In this document: positions 20,295 through 29,798 of the stretch, in pieces
Numbering within the stretch: position 1 is the stretch's first letter
Layout: every line of letters begins with the position of its first letter
DNA from: Ensifer aridi
Lineage (GTDB): Bacteria > Pseudomonadota > Alphaproteobacteria > Rhizobiales > Rhizobiaceae
Direction of reading: 5' to 3'
Length of the DNA: 64,000 nucleotides
Assembly: GCF_002078505.1 (NCBI RefSeq)
Contig: NZ_LUAV01000002.1
Coordinates: 331,832-395,831, forward strand
Program-made: the position numbers and the translations under genes
The notes under the pieces: model-generated
Databases searched by the model: none
Told to the model about the DNA's origin: nothing
The model's input: the letters and a program-made list of their open reading frames with translations, nothing else

Positions 20295-20680
20295 AGCAGG
20301 TGATCGCCCATGTGGCCCTCGTCGTGCCGGACTACGACGCGGCCATCGCCTTCTACTGCGGCAGGCTCGGTTTCGATCTCGTCGAGGACACGGAACTCGG
20401 CGACGGCAAGCGCTGGGTGCTGGTTCGTCCGAAAGGCGCGACGGAAACCGCCCTTCTGCTCGCCAACGCCGACGGCGAACGCCAGCGGGCCGCCATCGGC
20501 AACCAGACCGGCGGGCGGGTCGGCTTCTTCCTCTTCACCGACGATTTCGCCCGCGACCATGCGGCGATGCTTGCCGCCGGAATCGCGTTTCTCGAAGAGC
20601 CGCGCCACGAGGCCTATGGGACGGTTGCCGTCTTCGCCGATCCCTTCGGCAACCGCTGGGACCTCCTGCAGCCCGCTTGA
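20291..20680 (+). CDS. VOC-family (glyoxalase/bleomycin-resistance-like) protein
   Basis: The 129-residue single-domain vicinal-oxygen-chelate protein shows the two beta-alpha-beta-beta-beta modules. The first starts at HVALVVPDYDAAIAFYCGRLGFD and the second at VGFFLFTDDFARDHAAMLAAG, ending FADPFGNRWDLLQP. Potential metal ligands are His7 and the late acidic residues. Substrate is unknown. Its start overlaps the murJ stop (ATGA), and trpS follows 91 bases later. Confidence 0.85.
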   Translation: MKQVIAHVALVVPDYDAAIAFYCGRLGFDLVEDTELGDGKRWVLVRPKGATETALLLANADGERQRAAIGNQTGGRVGFFLFTDDFARDHAAMLAAGIAFLEEPRHEAYGTVAVFADPFGNRWDLLQPA

Positions 20681-20771
20681 TCCTGCCTCTTGATTGCATC
20701 TGCCCCACCGTGCATAAGCGCGGCGGACATCAACTGGAGCCGGGCCCTCCACAAGCCCGATTGGGAACGAC

Positions 20772-21836
20772 ATGAACGAATTCAAGCCGCTCGTATTTTC
20801 CGGCGTTCAACCGACCGGCAACCTGCATCTCGGCAACTATCTCGGCGCGATCCGCAAGTTCGTCGCCCTGCAGGAGAACAACGACTGCATCTATTGCGTG
20901 GTCGATCTCCACTCGATCACGGCGCAACTCGTGCATGAGGATCTGCCGGGCCAGATACGCTCGATCGCAGCCGCCTTCATCGCCTCCGGCATCGATCCGG
21001 AGAAACACATCGTCTTCAATCAGTCGGCCGTGCCGCAGCACGCCGAGCTCGCCTGGATCTTCAACTGCGTCGCCCGCATCGGCTGGATGAACCGGATGAC
21101 CCAGTTCAAGGACAAGGCCGGCAAGGACCGCGAAAACGCCTCTCTAGGCCTGCTTGCCTATCCGAGCCTGATGGCGGCCGACATCCTCGTCTATCGCGCC
21201 ACGCACGTTCCCGTCGGCGATGACCAGAAACAGCACCTGGAACTCACGCGCGACATTGCCCAGAAGTTCAATATCGACTTCATGGAGCAGATCCGGCGGC
21301 ACGGCTACGGCGTCGACATCATCGTTGGCGAAGAACCCATTCACGCCTATTTCCCGCCGGTGGAGCCTCTGATCGGCGGGCCGGCGCCGCGCGTGATGTC
21401 GCTGCGCGACGGCACGAAGAAGATGTCGAAATCCGATCCTTCCGATCTGTCGCGCATCAACTTGATGGACGATGCCGACACGATCTCGAAGAAGATCCGC
21501 AAGGCCAAGACCGACCCGGACGCGCTGCCGAGCGAAGTGGACGGCCTTGCGGGCCGCCCGGAGGCCGAGAACCTCGTCGGCATCTATGCGGCACTCTCCG
21601 ACACGTCGAAGGAAAAGGTGCTGGCGGAGTTCGGCGGGCAGCAATTCTCGGTGTTCAAGCCGGCGCTTGCCGACCTCGCTGTCAGCGTTCTTTCGCCGAT
21701 CACCGGCGAGATGCGCCACCTGATGGACGACCCGACGCATATCGACACCATCCTGCGCAAGGGCGGCGAGCGCGCCCGGGCAAGGGCCGAAAAGACGATG
21801 CGCGAAGTCCGCGAAATCATCGGTTTCTTGCAGTAG
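20772..21836 (+). CDS. trpS: Tryptophanyl-tRNA synthetase
   Basis: The 354-residue class I aminoacyl-tRNA synthetase charges tRNA-Trp. The HIGH-type motif is [13 protein letters not shown] (residues 14-26), and the KMSKS loop is [10 protein letters not shown] near residue 217. [10 protein letters not shown] and [18 protein letters not shown] are typical TrpRS sequences. Length fits the bacterial family. Standing alone between small genes, it probably has its own promoter in the 91-base upstream gap. Confidence 0.95.
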   Translation: MNEFKPLVFSGVQPTGNLHLGNYLGAIRKFVALQENNDCIYCVVDLHSITAQLVHEDLPGQIRSIAAAFIASGIDPEKHIVFNQSAVPQHAELAWIFNCVARIGWMNRMTQFKDKAGKDRENASLGLLAYPSLMAADILVYRATHVPVGDDQKQHLELTRDIAQKFNIDFMEQIRRHGYGVDIIVGEEPIHAYFPPVEPLIGGPAPRVMSLRDGTKKMSKSDPSDLSRINLMDDADTISKKIRKAKTDPDALPSEVDGLAGRPEAENLVGIYAALSDTSKEKVLAEFGGQQFSVFKPALADLAVSVLSPITGEMRHLMDDPTHIDTILRKGGERARARAEKTMREVREIIGFLQ

Positions 21837-21949
21837 ACAAAAGTTGGAGCGGGGCGTGGGCGGGAAACCGCACACACATTTCCATGATCCCGCTCCACCC
21901 GTAAAAAACAGCGCTTGCGGGCGCCCGGCGGCGATGTCATGTTCGCGGC

Positions 21950-22441
21950 ATGGTTTCGACCCGACTCTCACGACTGGAAGGTCATCGCCGCAAGTTCATG
22001 GCGGTGATCGACGACACGCCCGAATGTGGCCGTGCCGTGCATTACGCCGGCATGCGCGCGAAGAATTCCAATGGCGGCCTCGTGCTGCTCTACGTGATCT
22101 CAGACGCCGATTTCCAGCAATGGTTGGGGGTCGAGGAGATCATGCGCGCGGAAGCGCGTGAGGAGGCCGAGGCGACGCTCGCCAAGGTCGCTCAGACTGT
22201 GCGCGAAAGAATCGGCATCGAACCGGAAATCGTTATCCGCGAAGGCATCGCGACCGAACAGATCCATGCCGTGATCGAGGAGGATCGCGACATCGCGATC
22301 CTGGTGCTCGCGGCCGGATCGGCCAAGGAAGGACCAGGCCCCCTCGTGTCGTCCATCGCCGGGAAAGCTGCGGCCTTCCCAATCCCCGTCACCGTCATCC
22401 CCGACCTTCTGACGGACGAGGAAATCGACGCACTGACCTGA
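21950..22441 (+). CDS. Universal stress protein (UspA family)
   Basis: The 163-residue cytoplasmic protein has the Usp alpha/beta fold. FMAVIDDTPECGRAVHYA is the first strand and nucleotide-contact Asp, and LVLLYVISDADF the second strand. The C-terminal half has DIAILVLAAGSAKEGPGPLVSSIAGK. The Gly-x-Gly phosphate loop is altered compared with ATP-binding Usp proteins, so ATP binding is uncertain. It stands alone between trpS and the Nfu gene; physiological trigger unknown. Confidence 0.85.
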   Translation: MVSTRLSRLEGHRRKFMAVIDDTPECGRAVHYAGMRAKNSNGGLVLLYVISDADFQQWLGVEEIMRAEAREEAEATLAKVAQTVRERIGIEPEIVIREGIATEQIHAVIEEDRDIAILVLAAGSAKEGPGPLVSSIAGKAAAFPIPVTVIPDLLTDEEIDALT

Positions 22442-22546
22442 GCTAGAAGCGCCATTACGCTCTTGCGGGTTCACTGCAGGGCTCCTATATTTTTGAACAA
22501 TTCTAAAGTGCCGGTCGAGGTCGCTCCCGGCAGAACGGAGAGAGAC

Positions 22547-23113
22547 ATGTTCATCCAGACCGAAGCCACACCGAACCCGGCAACCCTGAAGTTCCTGCCC
22601 GGCAAGGTCGTGATGGAGAACGGCACGGCCGAATTCCGGAGCGAGGAAGAGGCACGTGCGGGATCGCCGCTTGCAGCGCGGCTCTTTTCGATCCCCGGCG
22701 TTACCGGCGTCTATTTCGGCTATGACTTCATTACCGTGAGCAAGGAAGGGCAGGAGTGGCAGCATCTGAAGCCCGCCATTCTCGGCTCGATCATGGAACA
22801 TTTCATGTCCGGCCAGCCGATCATGTCGGGAGCGGGCCGCGCCGAAGAAACGGATCAGGAAGGCGAATTCTATGACGAGGGCGACGAGGCGATCGTTGCC
22901 ACGATCAAGGAATTGCTGGAAACGCGGGTACGGCCGGCCGTAGCCCAGGACGGCGGCGACATCACGTTCAGGGGCTTCAAGGATGGTACCGTGTTCCTGA
23001 ATATGAAGGGGGCGTGCTCCGGCTGCCCGTCTTCGACGGCGACCTTGAGGCACGGCGTTCAGAACCTGTTGCGCCATTTCGTTCCGGAAGTCGAGGCGGT
23101 CGAATCCGTCTGA
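22547..23113 (+). CDS. Nfu-type iron-sulfur cluster carrier protein
   Basis: The 188-residue protein combines an Nfu N-terminal domain (MFIQTEATPNPATLKFLPGK, residues 1-90) with a C-terminal NifU-like domain. The latter carries the cluster-ligating CxxC in MKGACSGCPSSTATLRHGV near residues 150-170. It delivers 4Fe-4S clusters to target enzymes; MiaB, a Fe-S enzyme needing such delivery, is encoded 2.5 kb away. The ATG at 22547 follows GGAGAGA. An upstream in-frame ATG at 22463 would add non-conserved sequence. Confidence 0.9.
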   Translation: MFIQTEATPNPATLKFLPGKVVMENGTAEFRSEEEARAGSPLAARLFSIPGVTGVYFGYDFITVSKEGQEWQHLKPAILGSIMEHFMSGQPIMSGAGRAEETDQEGEFYDEGDEAIVATIKELLETRVRPAVAQDGGDITFRGFKDGTVFLNMKGACSGCPSSTATLRHGVQNLLRHFVPEVEAVESV

Positions 23114-23130
23114 CCCGGAGCAGATCGAAA

Positions 23131-23172
23131 CGCGGAAACATGTGTGGGGGCCCCGCGCATGTTTCGCTTTCC
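23131..23172 (+). terminator. Hairpin terminator after the Nfu gene
   Basis: GAAACATGTGTGGGG and CCCCGCGCATGTTTC form a long stem with few mismatches (two G-T pairs) and a minimal loop, followed by GCTTTCC. The T-run is poor, so termination strength is uncertain. Confidence 0.6.
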
Positions 23173-23326
23173 GTTCGGCTCCATATTTCTTAAATCGGAT
23201 TTGGTTTGGGGCTAGAATCGTGTGCGATTCCAAAGCGCCAGCGGCCTCGGACGCAGGTGCGGCGGCTGTGCGCACGTCGCAGTGAGCTCGCTTGCGAGGC
23301 AATCGAGGGAGGAGATCGCAGCGGAA

Positions 23327-23986
23327 ATGTTAGTGCTTGCCATCGACACATCCGGGACCGGCTGCTCCGCGGCGGTCTATGACGGCAGGGCGGAGGAGGT
23401 TCTGGCGCGCGCCGGCGCGGAGATCGGCCGCGGCCATGCCGAGCGCCTCATGGACTTCGTCGACGAGGCCTTGATTGCCGCCGACAGACAGCTCGCGGAT
23501 ATCGAGCGGATTGCGGTGACCATAGGCCCTGGGTCGTTTACCGGCATCCGCGTCGGCGTTGCCGCCGCGCGGGGCCTCGCGCTGGCGCTTGGCAAGCCGG
23601 CGGTAGGCGTCACGACGCTTCAGGTCATCGCCGAAAGCGCGCGGCTCAAAGAGCCCGGCCGGCCTGTACTCGCCGTCATCGACGCAAAACGGGACGAGGT
23701 CTATGTTCAGTCGTTCGACGCCCGCGGCTGGGCCGAGGGCGCGCCGGAGATCCTGTCCGCGGGCGAGGCGCACGAACGCTTTTCCGGCTTTTCCGGCATC
23801 GTCTCGGGTTCAGGCGCCCATTTGGTCACCGCCAACGCGGCGGGCGGCAAGCCGGACGAGATCGACATCGGCGTCGTCGGTCGGCTCGGCGGTGTCGCCG
23901 ATCCGGCCGCAGCCAAGCCGAAACCGCTCTATCTGCGCGGGCCGGATGCCAAACCACAGGCCGGTTTCGCGGTCACTCGAGCCTGA
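23327..23986 (+). CDS. tsaB: tRNA threonylcarbamoyladenosine biosynthesis protein TsaB
   Basis: The 219-residue protein belongs to the ASKHA fold (YeaZ) and starts MLVLAIDTSGTGCSAAVYDG. The conserved ITIGPGSFTGIRVG-like region appears as VTIGPGSFTGIRVGVAAARG near residue 65. TsaB partners TsaD and TsaE in making t6A37 on ANN-decoding tRNAs. GGGAGGAG stands upstream of the ATG at 23327. rimI follows, a pairing seen in many bacteria. The stop codon is embedded in a palindromic repeat. Confidence 0.92.
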   Translation: MLVLAIDTSGTGCSAAVYDGRAEEVLARAGAEIGRGHAERLMDFVDEALIAADRQLADIERIAVTIGPGSFTGIRVGVAAARGLALALGKPAVGVTTLQVIAESARLKEPGRPVLAVIDAKRDEVYVQSFDARGWAEGAPEILSAGEAHERFSGFSGIVSGSGAHLVTANAAGGKPDEIDIGVVGRLGGVADPAAAKPKPLYLRGPDAKPQAGFAVTRA

Positions 23987-24012
23987 TGCATGTCGCCAAA
24001 CGAAATGCATCA
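23984..24012. repeat. Minimal ATGCATG palindrome overlapping the tsaB stop codon
   Basis: TGATGCAT and ATGCATCA are perfect inverted arms around GTCGCCAAACGAA. The arms and the GTCGCC match the outer parts of the longer element at 44925-44980, whose central hairpin is absent here. It separates tsaB from rimI. Confidence 0.6.
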
Positions 24013-24063
24013 GACAAGGGCCGGAAACCGCGAGCACTTTTATCAATTCCCAGATCGACGTCG

Positions 24064-24561
24064 ATGAGCTTCACCGATTACATCACCCGCCGCACCGAAT
24101 TCGACATCTTTCCGCTCGAGGAGACTGACCTCGGCGCGGCCGCGGCGCTGCATCGCCAGCGCTTTGCCGCCTCCTGGAGCGACGGCGAGATTCACGCGCT
24201 TCTTACCCAGGATACGGTCTTCGGTTTCGTGGCGCGCCAGACCAACGGCATGTTCCGCCCTGCTTTCGGCGGTTTCGTGCTGTCTCGCGCCGTGGCGGGC
24301 GAGGCTGAGATCCTGACGATCGGCGTGGATCCGCGCTTCACGCGCTCCGGGCTCGGCTGGCGGCTGATGCAGGCGGCGATGCGGGAGGCCCTCGTCAAGG
24401 GGGCCGAGGCGCTCTTCCTGGAAGTCGACGAGACGAACGAGGCCGCGATCGGGCTCTACAAGAAACTCGGCTTTGTGAAGGTCGGCGAGCGCAAGGCCTA
24501 TTATCAGGCGCAGCCCGGGGAGCGTACGGCGGCGCTTGTCATGCGGCTTGATCTTCACTAG
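24064..24561 (+). CDS. rimI: GNAT acetyltransferase, RimI-like (ribosomal protein S18 alanine N-acetyltransferase)
   Basis: The 165-residue GNAT protein shows the acetyl-CoA binding core ILTIGVDPRFTRSGLGWRLM (motif R/QxxGxG/A as RSGLGW), followed by ALFLEVDETNEAAIGLYKKL and GFVKVGERKAYY. These match RimI, which acetylates the N-terminal alanine of ribosomal protein S18. The neighbouring tsaB strengthens the call. I chose the ATG at 24064; an upstream ATG at 23986 lies inside the palindrome. Confidence 0.87.
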   Translation: MSFTDYITRRTEFDIFPLEETDLGAAAALHRQRFAASWSDGEIHALLTQDTVFGFVARQTNGMFRPAFGGFVLSRAVAGEAEILTIGVDPRFTRSGLGWRLMQAAMREALVKGAEALFLEVDETNEAAIGLYKKLGFVKVGERKAYYQAQPGERTAALVMRLDLH

Positions 24562-24627
24562 TCCGATCCGGCGCCTGAGGATGCCCACGGCGGAGCGACG
24601 AATGACGAGCTTGGAAGGTGCCTGCGG

Positions 24628-25482
24628 ATGATCAACTGGGTGCGGGTCGCGCTCTGCGTCATGCTGCTCATCCTGGTCTCGCTGGCGCTGATGCCGATCC
24701 AGATCATCTGCCTGTGGCTGGATCTGAGGCCGCGGCGATGGTTGCCGCGCTATTGGCACCGCGTGGCGTGCCTGCTGCTCGGCCTCCGCGTTCGCGTCCA
24801 TGGCGAGCTCGATCACCGGCGTCCTTTGCTCCTGAGCGCCAATCACGTCTCCTGGAAGGACATACTGGTGCTTTCGTCGGTCGCCGACGTCGTCTTCGTC
24901 GCCAAATCGGATGTCAAATCCTGGCCGATCTTCGGGGTTCTCGCGAGGCTTCAGGCCTCGATCTTCGTGGAGCGCGGGCAGAAGCGCACCACGGGCCAAC
25001 AGGTCAATGAAATCGGCCGGCGCCTTGCCGATGGCGAGATCGTCGTGCTTTTCCCCGAAGGCACGACCTCCGACGGCAACCGCCTGCTCGATATCAAGAC
25101 ATCGCTGTTCGGTGCCGCCGCCTCGGCCATTCCGCAATCGCCGACGGGCGTGGTTCACGTCCAGCCCCTGGCGATCTCCTACACCGGGATCCACGGCATG
25201 CCGATGGGGCGCTACTATCGACCCATCGCCGCCTGGCCGGGCGACATCGGTCTTCTTCCGCATCTCATCGGCGTGTTGCGGGAAGGAGCCCTCGATGTGG
25301 ACGTCGATTTCGGCGAGGCGTTGGATTACGATCGTCAGTCGAACCGCAAGGAAGTGAGCCGCACCATCGAGCAGCGGATCCGCAAGATGCTGTCGGATCG
25401 GCTGCGGGGGCGGGCGGCAACGGGCGGGACGAGCGCGGCCGCTCCCGCTCTTCTCTCGCAGAAAGGGCCGCAGCGAACCTGA
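24628..25482 (+). CDS. olsA: 1-acyl-glycerol-3-phosphate/lyso-ornithine-lipid O-acyltransferase OlsA
   Basis: The 284-residue PlsC-family protein has an N-terminal membrane segment (residues 4-26). The HX4D catalytic motif is NHVSWKD (near residues 72-78), FVERGQ follows, and FPEGTTSDG completes the acceptor-binding blocks. In S. meliloti the gene at this place, three genes upstream of ybeY, is olsA. OlsA adds a fatty acid to the hydroxyl of lyso-ornithine lipid made by OlsB. Family sequence alone cannot separate it from phosphatidic-acid-forming PlsC, so the name depends on remembered gene order. It lies 66 bases after rimI. Confidence 0.82.
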   Translation: MINWVRVALCVMLLILVSLALMPIQIICLWLDLRPRRWLPRYWHRVACLLLGLRVRVHGELDHRRPLLLSANHVSWKDILVLSSVADVVFVAKSDVKSWPIFGVLARLQASIFVERGQKRTTGQQVNEIGRRLADGEIVVLFPEGTTSDGNRLLDIKTSLFGAAASAIPQSPTGVVHVQPLAISYTGIHGMPMGRYYRPIAAWPGDIGLLPHLIGVLREGALDVDVDFGEALDYDRQSNRKEVSRTIEQRIRKMLSDRLRGRAATGGTSAAAPALLSQKGPQRT

Positions 25483-25578
25483 ATTGCCTTATTTCGGGAT
25501 CATTGTGATCCCGACAGGCGCCTTGGCTGCGCCCCGAAAACGCTTCAACTTTGGGGCGGTTTGCACTAAAGAACCCGC

Positions 25579-27006
25579 ATGACCCAGGAAACAGCTCTTC
25601 TGTCGACGTCGCCCGTGACGGGCGAGATGAACGCCCCGGTACGCAAGGTTTTCGTCAAGACCTACGGCTGCCAGATGAACGTTTACGATTCCGACCGCAT
25701 GTCGGATGCGCTCTCGCGCGACGGCTATGTCGCGACCGACGTCCTGGAAGAGGCCGATTTCGTCCTGCTCAACACCTGCCATATCCGCGAGAAGGCGGCC
25801 GAAAAGGTCTATTCCGAGCTCGGCCGCCTGCGCGAATTGAAGAAGGAGAAGGCGCGCGAGGGCCGCGAGATGCTGATCGGCGTCGCCGGCTGCGTTGCGC
25901 AGGCCGAAGGCAACGAGATCCTACGCCGCGCTCCGGCGGTCGACCTCGTCATCGGTCCGCAGACCTATCACCGCCTTCCCGAGGCGCTGAAGCGGGCGCG
26001 AACCGGCGAGCGCATCGTCGAGACGGAATACGCGATCGAGGACAAGTTCGACTATCTGCCCGCGCCGGACAAGGCGAAGACCCGTTCACGCGGCGTCACC
26101 GCCTTCCTGACGGTGCAGGAAGGTTGCGACAAGTTCTGCACCTTCTGCGTCGTGCCTTATACCCGTGGAGCGGAAGTTTCCCGCCCGGTGGCGCAGATCA
26201 TTGCCGAGGCGGAAAAGCTGGTCGAGGCGGGTGTGCGCGAAATCACGCTGCTCGGGCAGAACGTCAATGCCTGGCACGGTGTGGGTGCGGACGAGCGCGA
26301 GTGGGGCCTCGGTGATCTCTTGCGGCGCCTCGGCGAGGTCGAGGGCGTTGCACGCCTGCGCTACACGACCAGCCATCCGCGCGACATGGACGACAGCCTG
26401 ATCGAGGCGCACCGGTCGATGGCAAAGCTGATGCCCTATCTGCACCTGCCGGTGCAGTCCGGCTCCGACCGTATCCTGAAAGCCATGAACCGGCGTCACA
26501 CGGCCGCCGAATACCTGGCGCTCGTCGAACGCATCCGCACCGCGCAGCCTGACCTTGCGCTCTCCGGCGATTTCATCGTCGGCTTCCCCGGCGAGACCGA
26601 GGCGGACTTCGAGGACACCCTGCGTCTCGTCGAGGCGGTGAATTATGCACAGGCGTTCTCCTTCAAATATTCGACGCGCCCCGGTACACCCGGCGCCGAG
26701 CTCAAGGATCAGGTCCCCGAGGACGTGAAGGCCAAGCGCCTGGAAAGATTGCAGGCTCTGCTCACGAAGCAGCAGCGCGGCTTCGCCGAGGCCTGCGTCG
26801 GGCGGGAGATCGACGTGCTTCTCGAAAAGCCGGGCCGTCTGCCGGGCCAACTCGTCGGACGCTCGCCGTGGCTGCAGCCCGTGAATGTTGATGCAAAAGC
26901 ATCGCAAATCGGTGACATTATCAAAGTACGAATCACCAAGGCCGGCCCGAACAGCTTGTTTGCCGAGATGATCGAGGAACCGAGGGCGAGGAGCTTGACC
27001 GCTTGA
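25579..27006 (+). CDS. miaB: tRNA-2-methylthio-N6-isopentenyladenosine synthase MiaB
   Basis: The 475-residue radical-SAM methylthiotransferase has three domains. The N-terminal UPF0004 domain has cluster cysteines in [26 protein letters not shown] and [12 protein letters not shown]. The radical-SAM domain has [15 protein letters not shown] near residue 180. The C-terminal domain is a TRAM RNA-binding domain. It adds a methylthio group to i6A37 in tRNA. Its last codons overlap the following PhoH-like gene by four bases. Confidence 0.95.
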   Translation: MTQETALLSTSPVTGEMNAPVRKVFVKTYGCQMNVYDSDRMSDALSRDGYVATDVLEEADFVLLNTCHIREKAAEKVYSELGRLRELKKEKAREGREMLIGVAGCVAQAEGNEILRRAPAVDLVIGPQTYHRLPEALKRARTGERIVETEYAIEDKFDYLPAPDKAKTRSRGVTAFLTVQEGCDKFCTFCVVPYTRGAEVSRPVAQIIAEAEKLVEAGVREITLLGQNVNAWHGVGADEREWGLGDLLRRLGEVEGVARLRYTTSHPRDMDDSLIEAHRSMAKLMPYLHLPVQSGSDRILKAMNRRHTAAEYLALVERIRTAQPDLALSGDFIVGFPGETEADFEDTLRLVEAVNYAQAFSFKYSTRPGTPGAELKDQVPEDVKAKRLERLQALLTKQQRGFAEACVGREIDVLLEKPGRLPGQLVGRSPWLQPVNVDAKASQIGDIIKVRITKAGPNSLFAEMIEEPRARSLTA

Positions 27007-28058
27007 ACGGACACGAACTGATTTCTTCCTCATCGCGCCAGTCGAAAACATCCGCGACAGACGCCAATCATTTCGTGCTCACTTTCGAGAACAATCGCTT
27101 TGCCAGCGAACTCTTTGGTCAGTTCGATCAGAACCTGAAATTGCTTGAAGAGCGGCTGCGCATCGACGCCCGGCCGCGCGGCAATTCCGTCGCCATTTCC
27201 GGTGACGTCGTGGCGACCAACCAGGCACGCCGCGCCCTCGACTATCTCTATGGAAGACTGCAGAGTGGTGCCTCGATCGATACGTCCGACGTCGAGGGTG
27301 CGATCCGTATGGCGGTCGCCGCGGACGATCAGTTACAGTTGCCGACGATGGAGCGCAAAGCCAAGCTGACGATGGCGCAGATTTCGACGCGCAAAAAGAC
27401 GATTGCTGCGCGCACGCCGATGCAGGACGCCTATATCCGGGCGATGGAGCGCGCGGAGCTCGTCTTCGGCGTCGGGCCGGCAGGCACCGGCAAGACCTAT
27501 CTCGCCGTCGCGCACGCCGCCCAACTTCTGGAGCGCGGTGCGGTCGATCGCATCATCCTGTCGCGCCCGGCGGTCGAGGCGGGTGAGCGTCTCGGCTTCC
27601 TGCCCGGCGACATGAAGGAAAAGGTCGATCCCTATCTGCGGCCGCTCTATGACGCGCTCTACGACATGATGCCCGGAGACAAGGTCGAGCGGGCGATTAC
27701 GGCAGGCGTGATCGAGATTGCCCCGCTCGCCTTCATGCGTGGCCGCACGCTTGCCAATGCCGCGGTGATCCTCGACGAGGCTCAGAACACGACATCGATG
27801 CAGATGAAGATGTTCCTGACCCGCCTCGGCGAAAACGGCCGGATGATCGTCACCGGCGATCCGAGCCAGGTCGACCTGCCGCGTGGGGTCAAGTCGGGTC
27901 TCGTGGAAGCGCTGCAGATCCTCAGGGGCGTGGAGGGTGTCTCGGTCATCCGCTTCAAGGACGCCGATGTCGTGCGCCACCCGCTGGTAGCGCGGATCGT
28001 CCGAGCCTATGAGGGCCACACGGCGGTCCATGACGAGAGCGAGCAGAGCGATCGCTAA
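27003..28058 (+). CDS. PhoH-like ATPase (YbeZ)
   Basis: The 351-residue protein has an N-terminal KH-like region (about residues 20-90) and a PhoH P-loop ATPase domain with Walker [14 protein letters not shown] near residue 155 and Walker [11 protein letters not shown]. YbeZ proteins are thought to work with YbeY in rRNA processing; the immediate downstream gene is ybeY, which supports that. The start is taken as TTG at 27003, overlapping the miaB stop, with GAGGAG upstream. No nearby ATG keeps the conserved N-terminus, but a rare start codon lowers certainty. Confidence 0.88.
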   Translation: MNGHELISSSSRQSKTSATDANHFVLTFENNRFASELFGQFDQNLKLLEERLRIDARPRGNSVAISGDVVATNQARRALDYLYGRLQSGASIDTSDVEGAIRMAVAADDQLQLPTMERKAKLTMAQISTRKKTIAARTPMQDAYIRAMERAELVFGVGPAGTGKTYLAVAHAAQLLERGAVDRIILSRPAVEAGERLGFLPGDMKEKVDPYLRPLYDALYDMMPGDKVERAITAGVIEIAPLAFMRGRTLANAAVILDEAQNTTSMQMKMFLTRLGENGRMIVTGDPSQVDLPRGVKSGLVEALQILRGVEGVSVIRFKDADVVRHPLVARIVRAYEGHTAVHDESEQSDR

Positions 28059-28077
28059 CGCGCGTTCGCGGTGGATC

Positions 28078-28584
28078 ATGACGGCTTTGGACATTCAGGT
28101 CAGCGTCGATGCGGGAGATTGGCCGCCGGAGGACGAGCTTCAGTCCTTCTCGGCAAGTGTTCTCGATGCGGCTGCCGATTTTCTCGCCCGCGAAGAGGGG
28201 CAGCCGTTTCCCGGCGAAGCGGCGGAGCTGTCGCTCCTCTTCACCGACGATCGGTCGATCAGGGCGATCAACGCCGAATGGCGCGGCCAGGACAAGCCGA
28301 CCAATGTGCTCTCCTTTCCTGCCTTTCCGGTGACGCCGGGCAAGATGCCGGGCCCGATGCTTGGCGATATCGTCGTCGCCCATGAGACGCTGAAACGTGA
28401 AGCGGAGGAGCTCGGAAAGCCGTTCGAGGCCCATTTGACGCATCTTCTCATCCATGGATTCCTGCATCTTTTCGGGTATGATCATATCGAAGATGAAGAA
28501 GCGGAAAGAATGGAGGGGTTGGAGACTCGCATTTTGGCGCGTCTTGGCCTATCTGATCCCTACGGGGACAGGTCTCCGATTTGA
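28078..28584 (+). CDS. ybeY: Endoribonuclease YbeY
   Basis: The 168-residue metalloprotein carries the zinc motif HLLIHGFLHLFGYDH (H-x3-H-x5-H) near residues 120-135, and the NVLSFP strand. YbeY processes 16S rRNA 3' ends and supports ribosome quality control. In S. meliloti its loss impairs symbiosis and stress resistance and alters small-RNA regulation. Starting at the ATG at 28078 gives the usual length. It lies 19 bases after the PhoH-like gene and 12 bases before corC, forming a conserved operon. Confidence 0.95.
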   Translation: MTALDIQVSVDAGDWPPEDELQSFSASVLDAAADFLAREEGQPFPGEAAELSLLFTDDRSIRAINAEWRGQDKPTNVLSFPAFPVTPGKMPGPMLGDIVVAHETLKREAEELGKPFEAHLTHLLIHGFLHLFGYDHIEDEEAERMEGLETRILARLGLSDPYGDRSPI

Positions 28585-28596
28585 CAGATTGGAACG

Positions 28597-29730
28597 ATGA
28601 GCGACTTCAAGACACAGCCGGCCGTGGCCGCGACCGAGGAGGCCGAGGCTTCCGGCGAGGCCGAGGCGGGCAGTAGTAGTACCGCCGCCCGAACAGAGGG
28701 CAGCAAATCCACCTCATCCTTTTGGAGCCGTGCCGCACGCCTGTTGCGTGGCGTCAGCCCGTCGAGCCTGCGCGAGGACCTTGCCGACGCGCTGACGGCG
28801 GATGCCGACAGCAATGCGGCCTTCTCGCCCGAGGAACGGGCGATGCTCAATAATATTCTCCGCTTCCGCGAGGTCCGCGTCGAGGACGTGATGGTGCCGC
28901 GCGCCGACATCGAGGCCGTGGACCAGAGCATCACCATCGGCGAACTCATGGTCCTCTTCGAGGAATCGGGACGCTCGCGCATGCCGGTCTATAGCGAGGG
29001 CCTCGACGACCCGCGCGGCATGGTGCATATCCGCGACCTGCTCGCCTATGTGACCAAGCAGGCACGCAACCGCCGCCGTAACGGCAGGGCCCACACGGCG
29101 ACGAACGGCGAGAAGGCGCCCCGCCAGCAGAAGCCGGGCTTCGATCTTTCCCGCGTCGATCTCGACAAAACACTGGAGGAGGCCGGCATCATCCGTCAGC
29201 TCCTGTTCGTGCCGCCGTCGATGCTAGCTTCCGATCTCATGCAGCGGATGCAGGCGGCGCGCATTCAGATGGCCCTCGTCATCGATGAATATGGGGGCAC
29301 GGACGGCCTCGTATCGCTCGAGGATATCGTCGAGATGGTCGTCGGCGACATCGAGGACGAGCATGACGACGAGGAAGTGATGTTCGCCCGTACGTCAGAC
29401 GACATCTTTGTCGCCGATGCCCGCGTGGAACTCGAGGAGATCGCCAGCGCGATCGGTCCGGATTTCGACGTGCGCGAGCAACTGGAGGATGTCGATACGC
29501 TCGGCGGGCTCGTCTTCGCCTCGCTCGGCCGGATTCCGGTGCGCGGCGAAGTGGTTCAGGCGATCCCCGGTTTCGAGTTCCAAATTCTCGATGCCGATCC
29601 GCGCCGCGTCAAACGCGTGCGGATCATGCGCAAACGTCCGCCTGCACGACGCCGCCCGCCGAAGGAAAAGGAAATGTTGCCGCCGGCAGGCGAGCTTCCT
29701 GCGCTCCCGGCCCCGCCCTCGGCTGAATGA
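28597..29730 (+). CDS. CorC/TlyC-family CBS-domain protein
   Basis: The 377-residue protein begins with a low-complexity acidic segment. Two CBS domains follow (about 90-250, first with VRVEDVMVPRADIEAVDQ), and then a C-terminal CorC_HlyC transporter-associated domain (about 265-345). It has no DUF21 membrane domain, so it is the cytoplasmic CorC type. CorC is linked to magnesium/cobalt efflux in enterobacteria; 'hemolysin' annotations for this family are unreliable. Compared with E. coli CorC it has a longer N-terminus and an internal basic insert RNRRRNGRAHTATNGEKA between the CBS repeats. The ybeY-corC-lnt order is conserved, but here corC and lnt are separated by a reversed gene. Confidence 0.87.
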   Translation: MSDFKTQPAVAATEEAEASGEAEAGSSSTAARTEGSKSTSSFWSRAARLLRGVSPSSLREDLADALTADADSNAAFSPEERAMLNNILRFREVRVEDVMVPRADIEAVDQSITIGELMVLFEESGRSRMPVYSEGLDDPRGMVHIRDLLAYVTKQARNRRRNGRAHTATNGEKAPRQQKPGFDLSRVDLDKTLEEAGIIRQLLFVPPSMLASDLMQRMQAARIQMALVIDEYGGTDGLVSLEDIVEMVVGDIEDEHDDEEVMFARTSDDIFVADARVELEEIASAIGPDFDVREQLEDVDTLGGLVFASLGRIPVRGEVVQAIPGFEFQILDADPRRVKRVRIMRKRPPARRRPPKEKEMLPPAGELPALPAPPSAE

Positions 29731-29798
29731 ACAGCTTTGTCTTTCTAAGGTTAAGCTGGATGCGGGCGAAGAATCGCACGCATCCTTTCCAATCCAAT

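Noticed and set aside
23172..23326. Fifth copy of the two-hairpin repeat before tsaB
   Set aside because: CTTAAATCGG and GAATCGTGTGCGATTC resemble parts of it, but the first hairpin and the spacer are missing.
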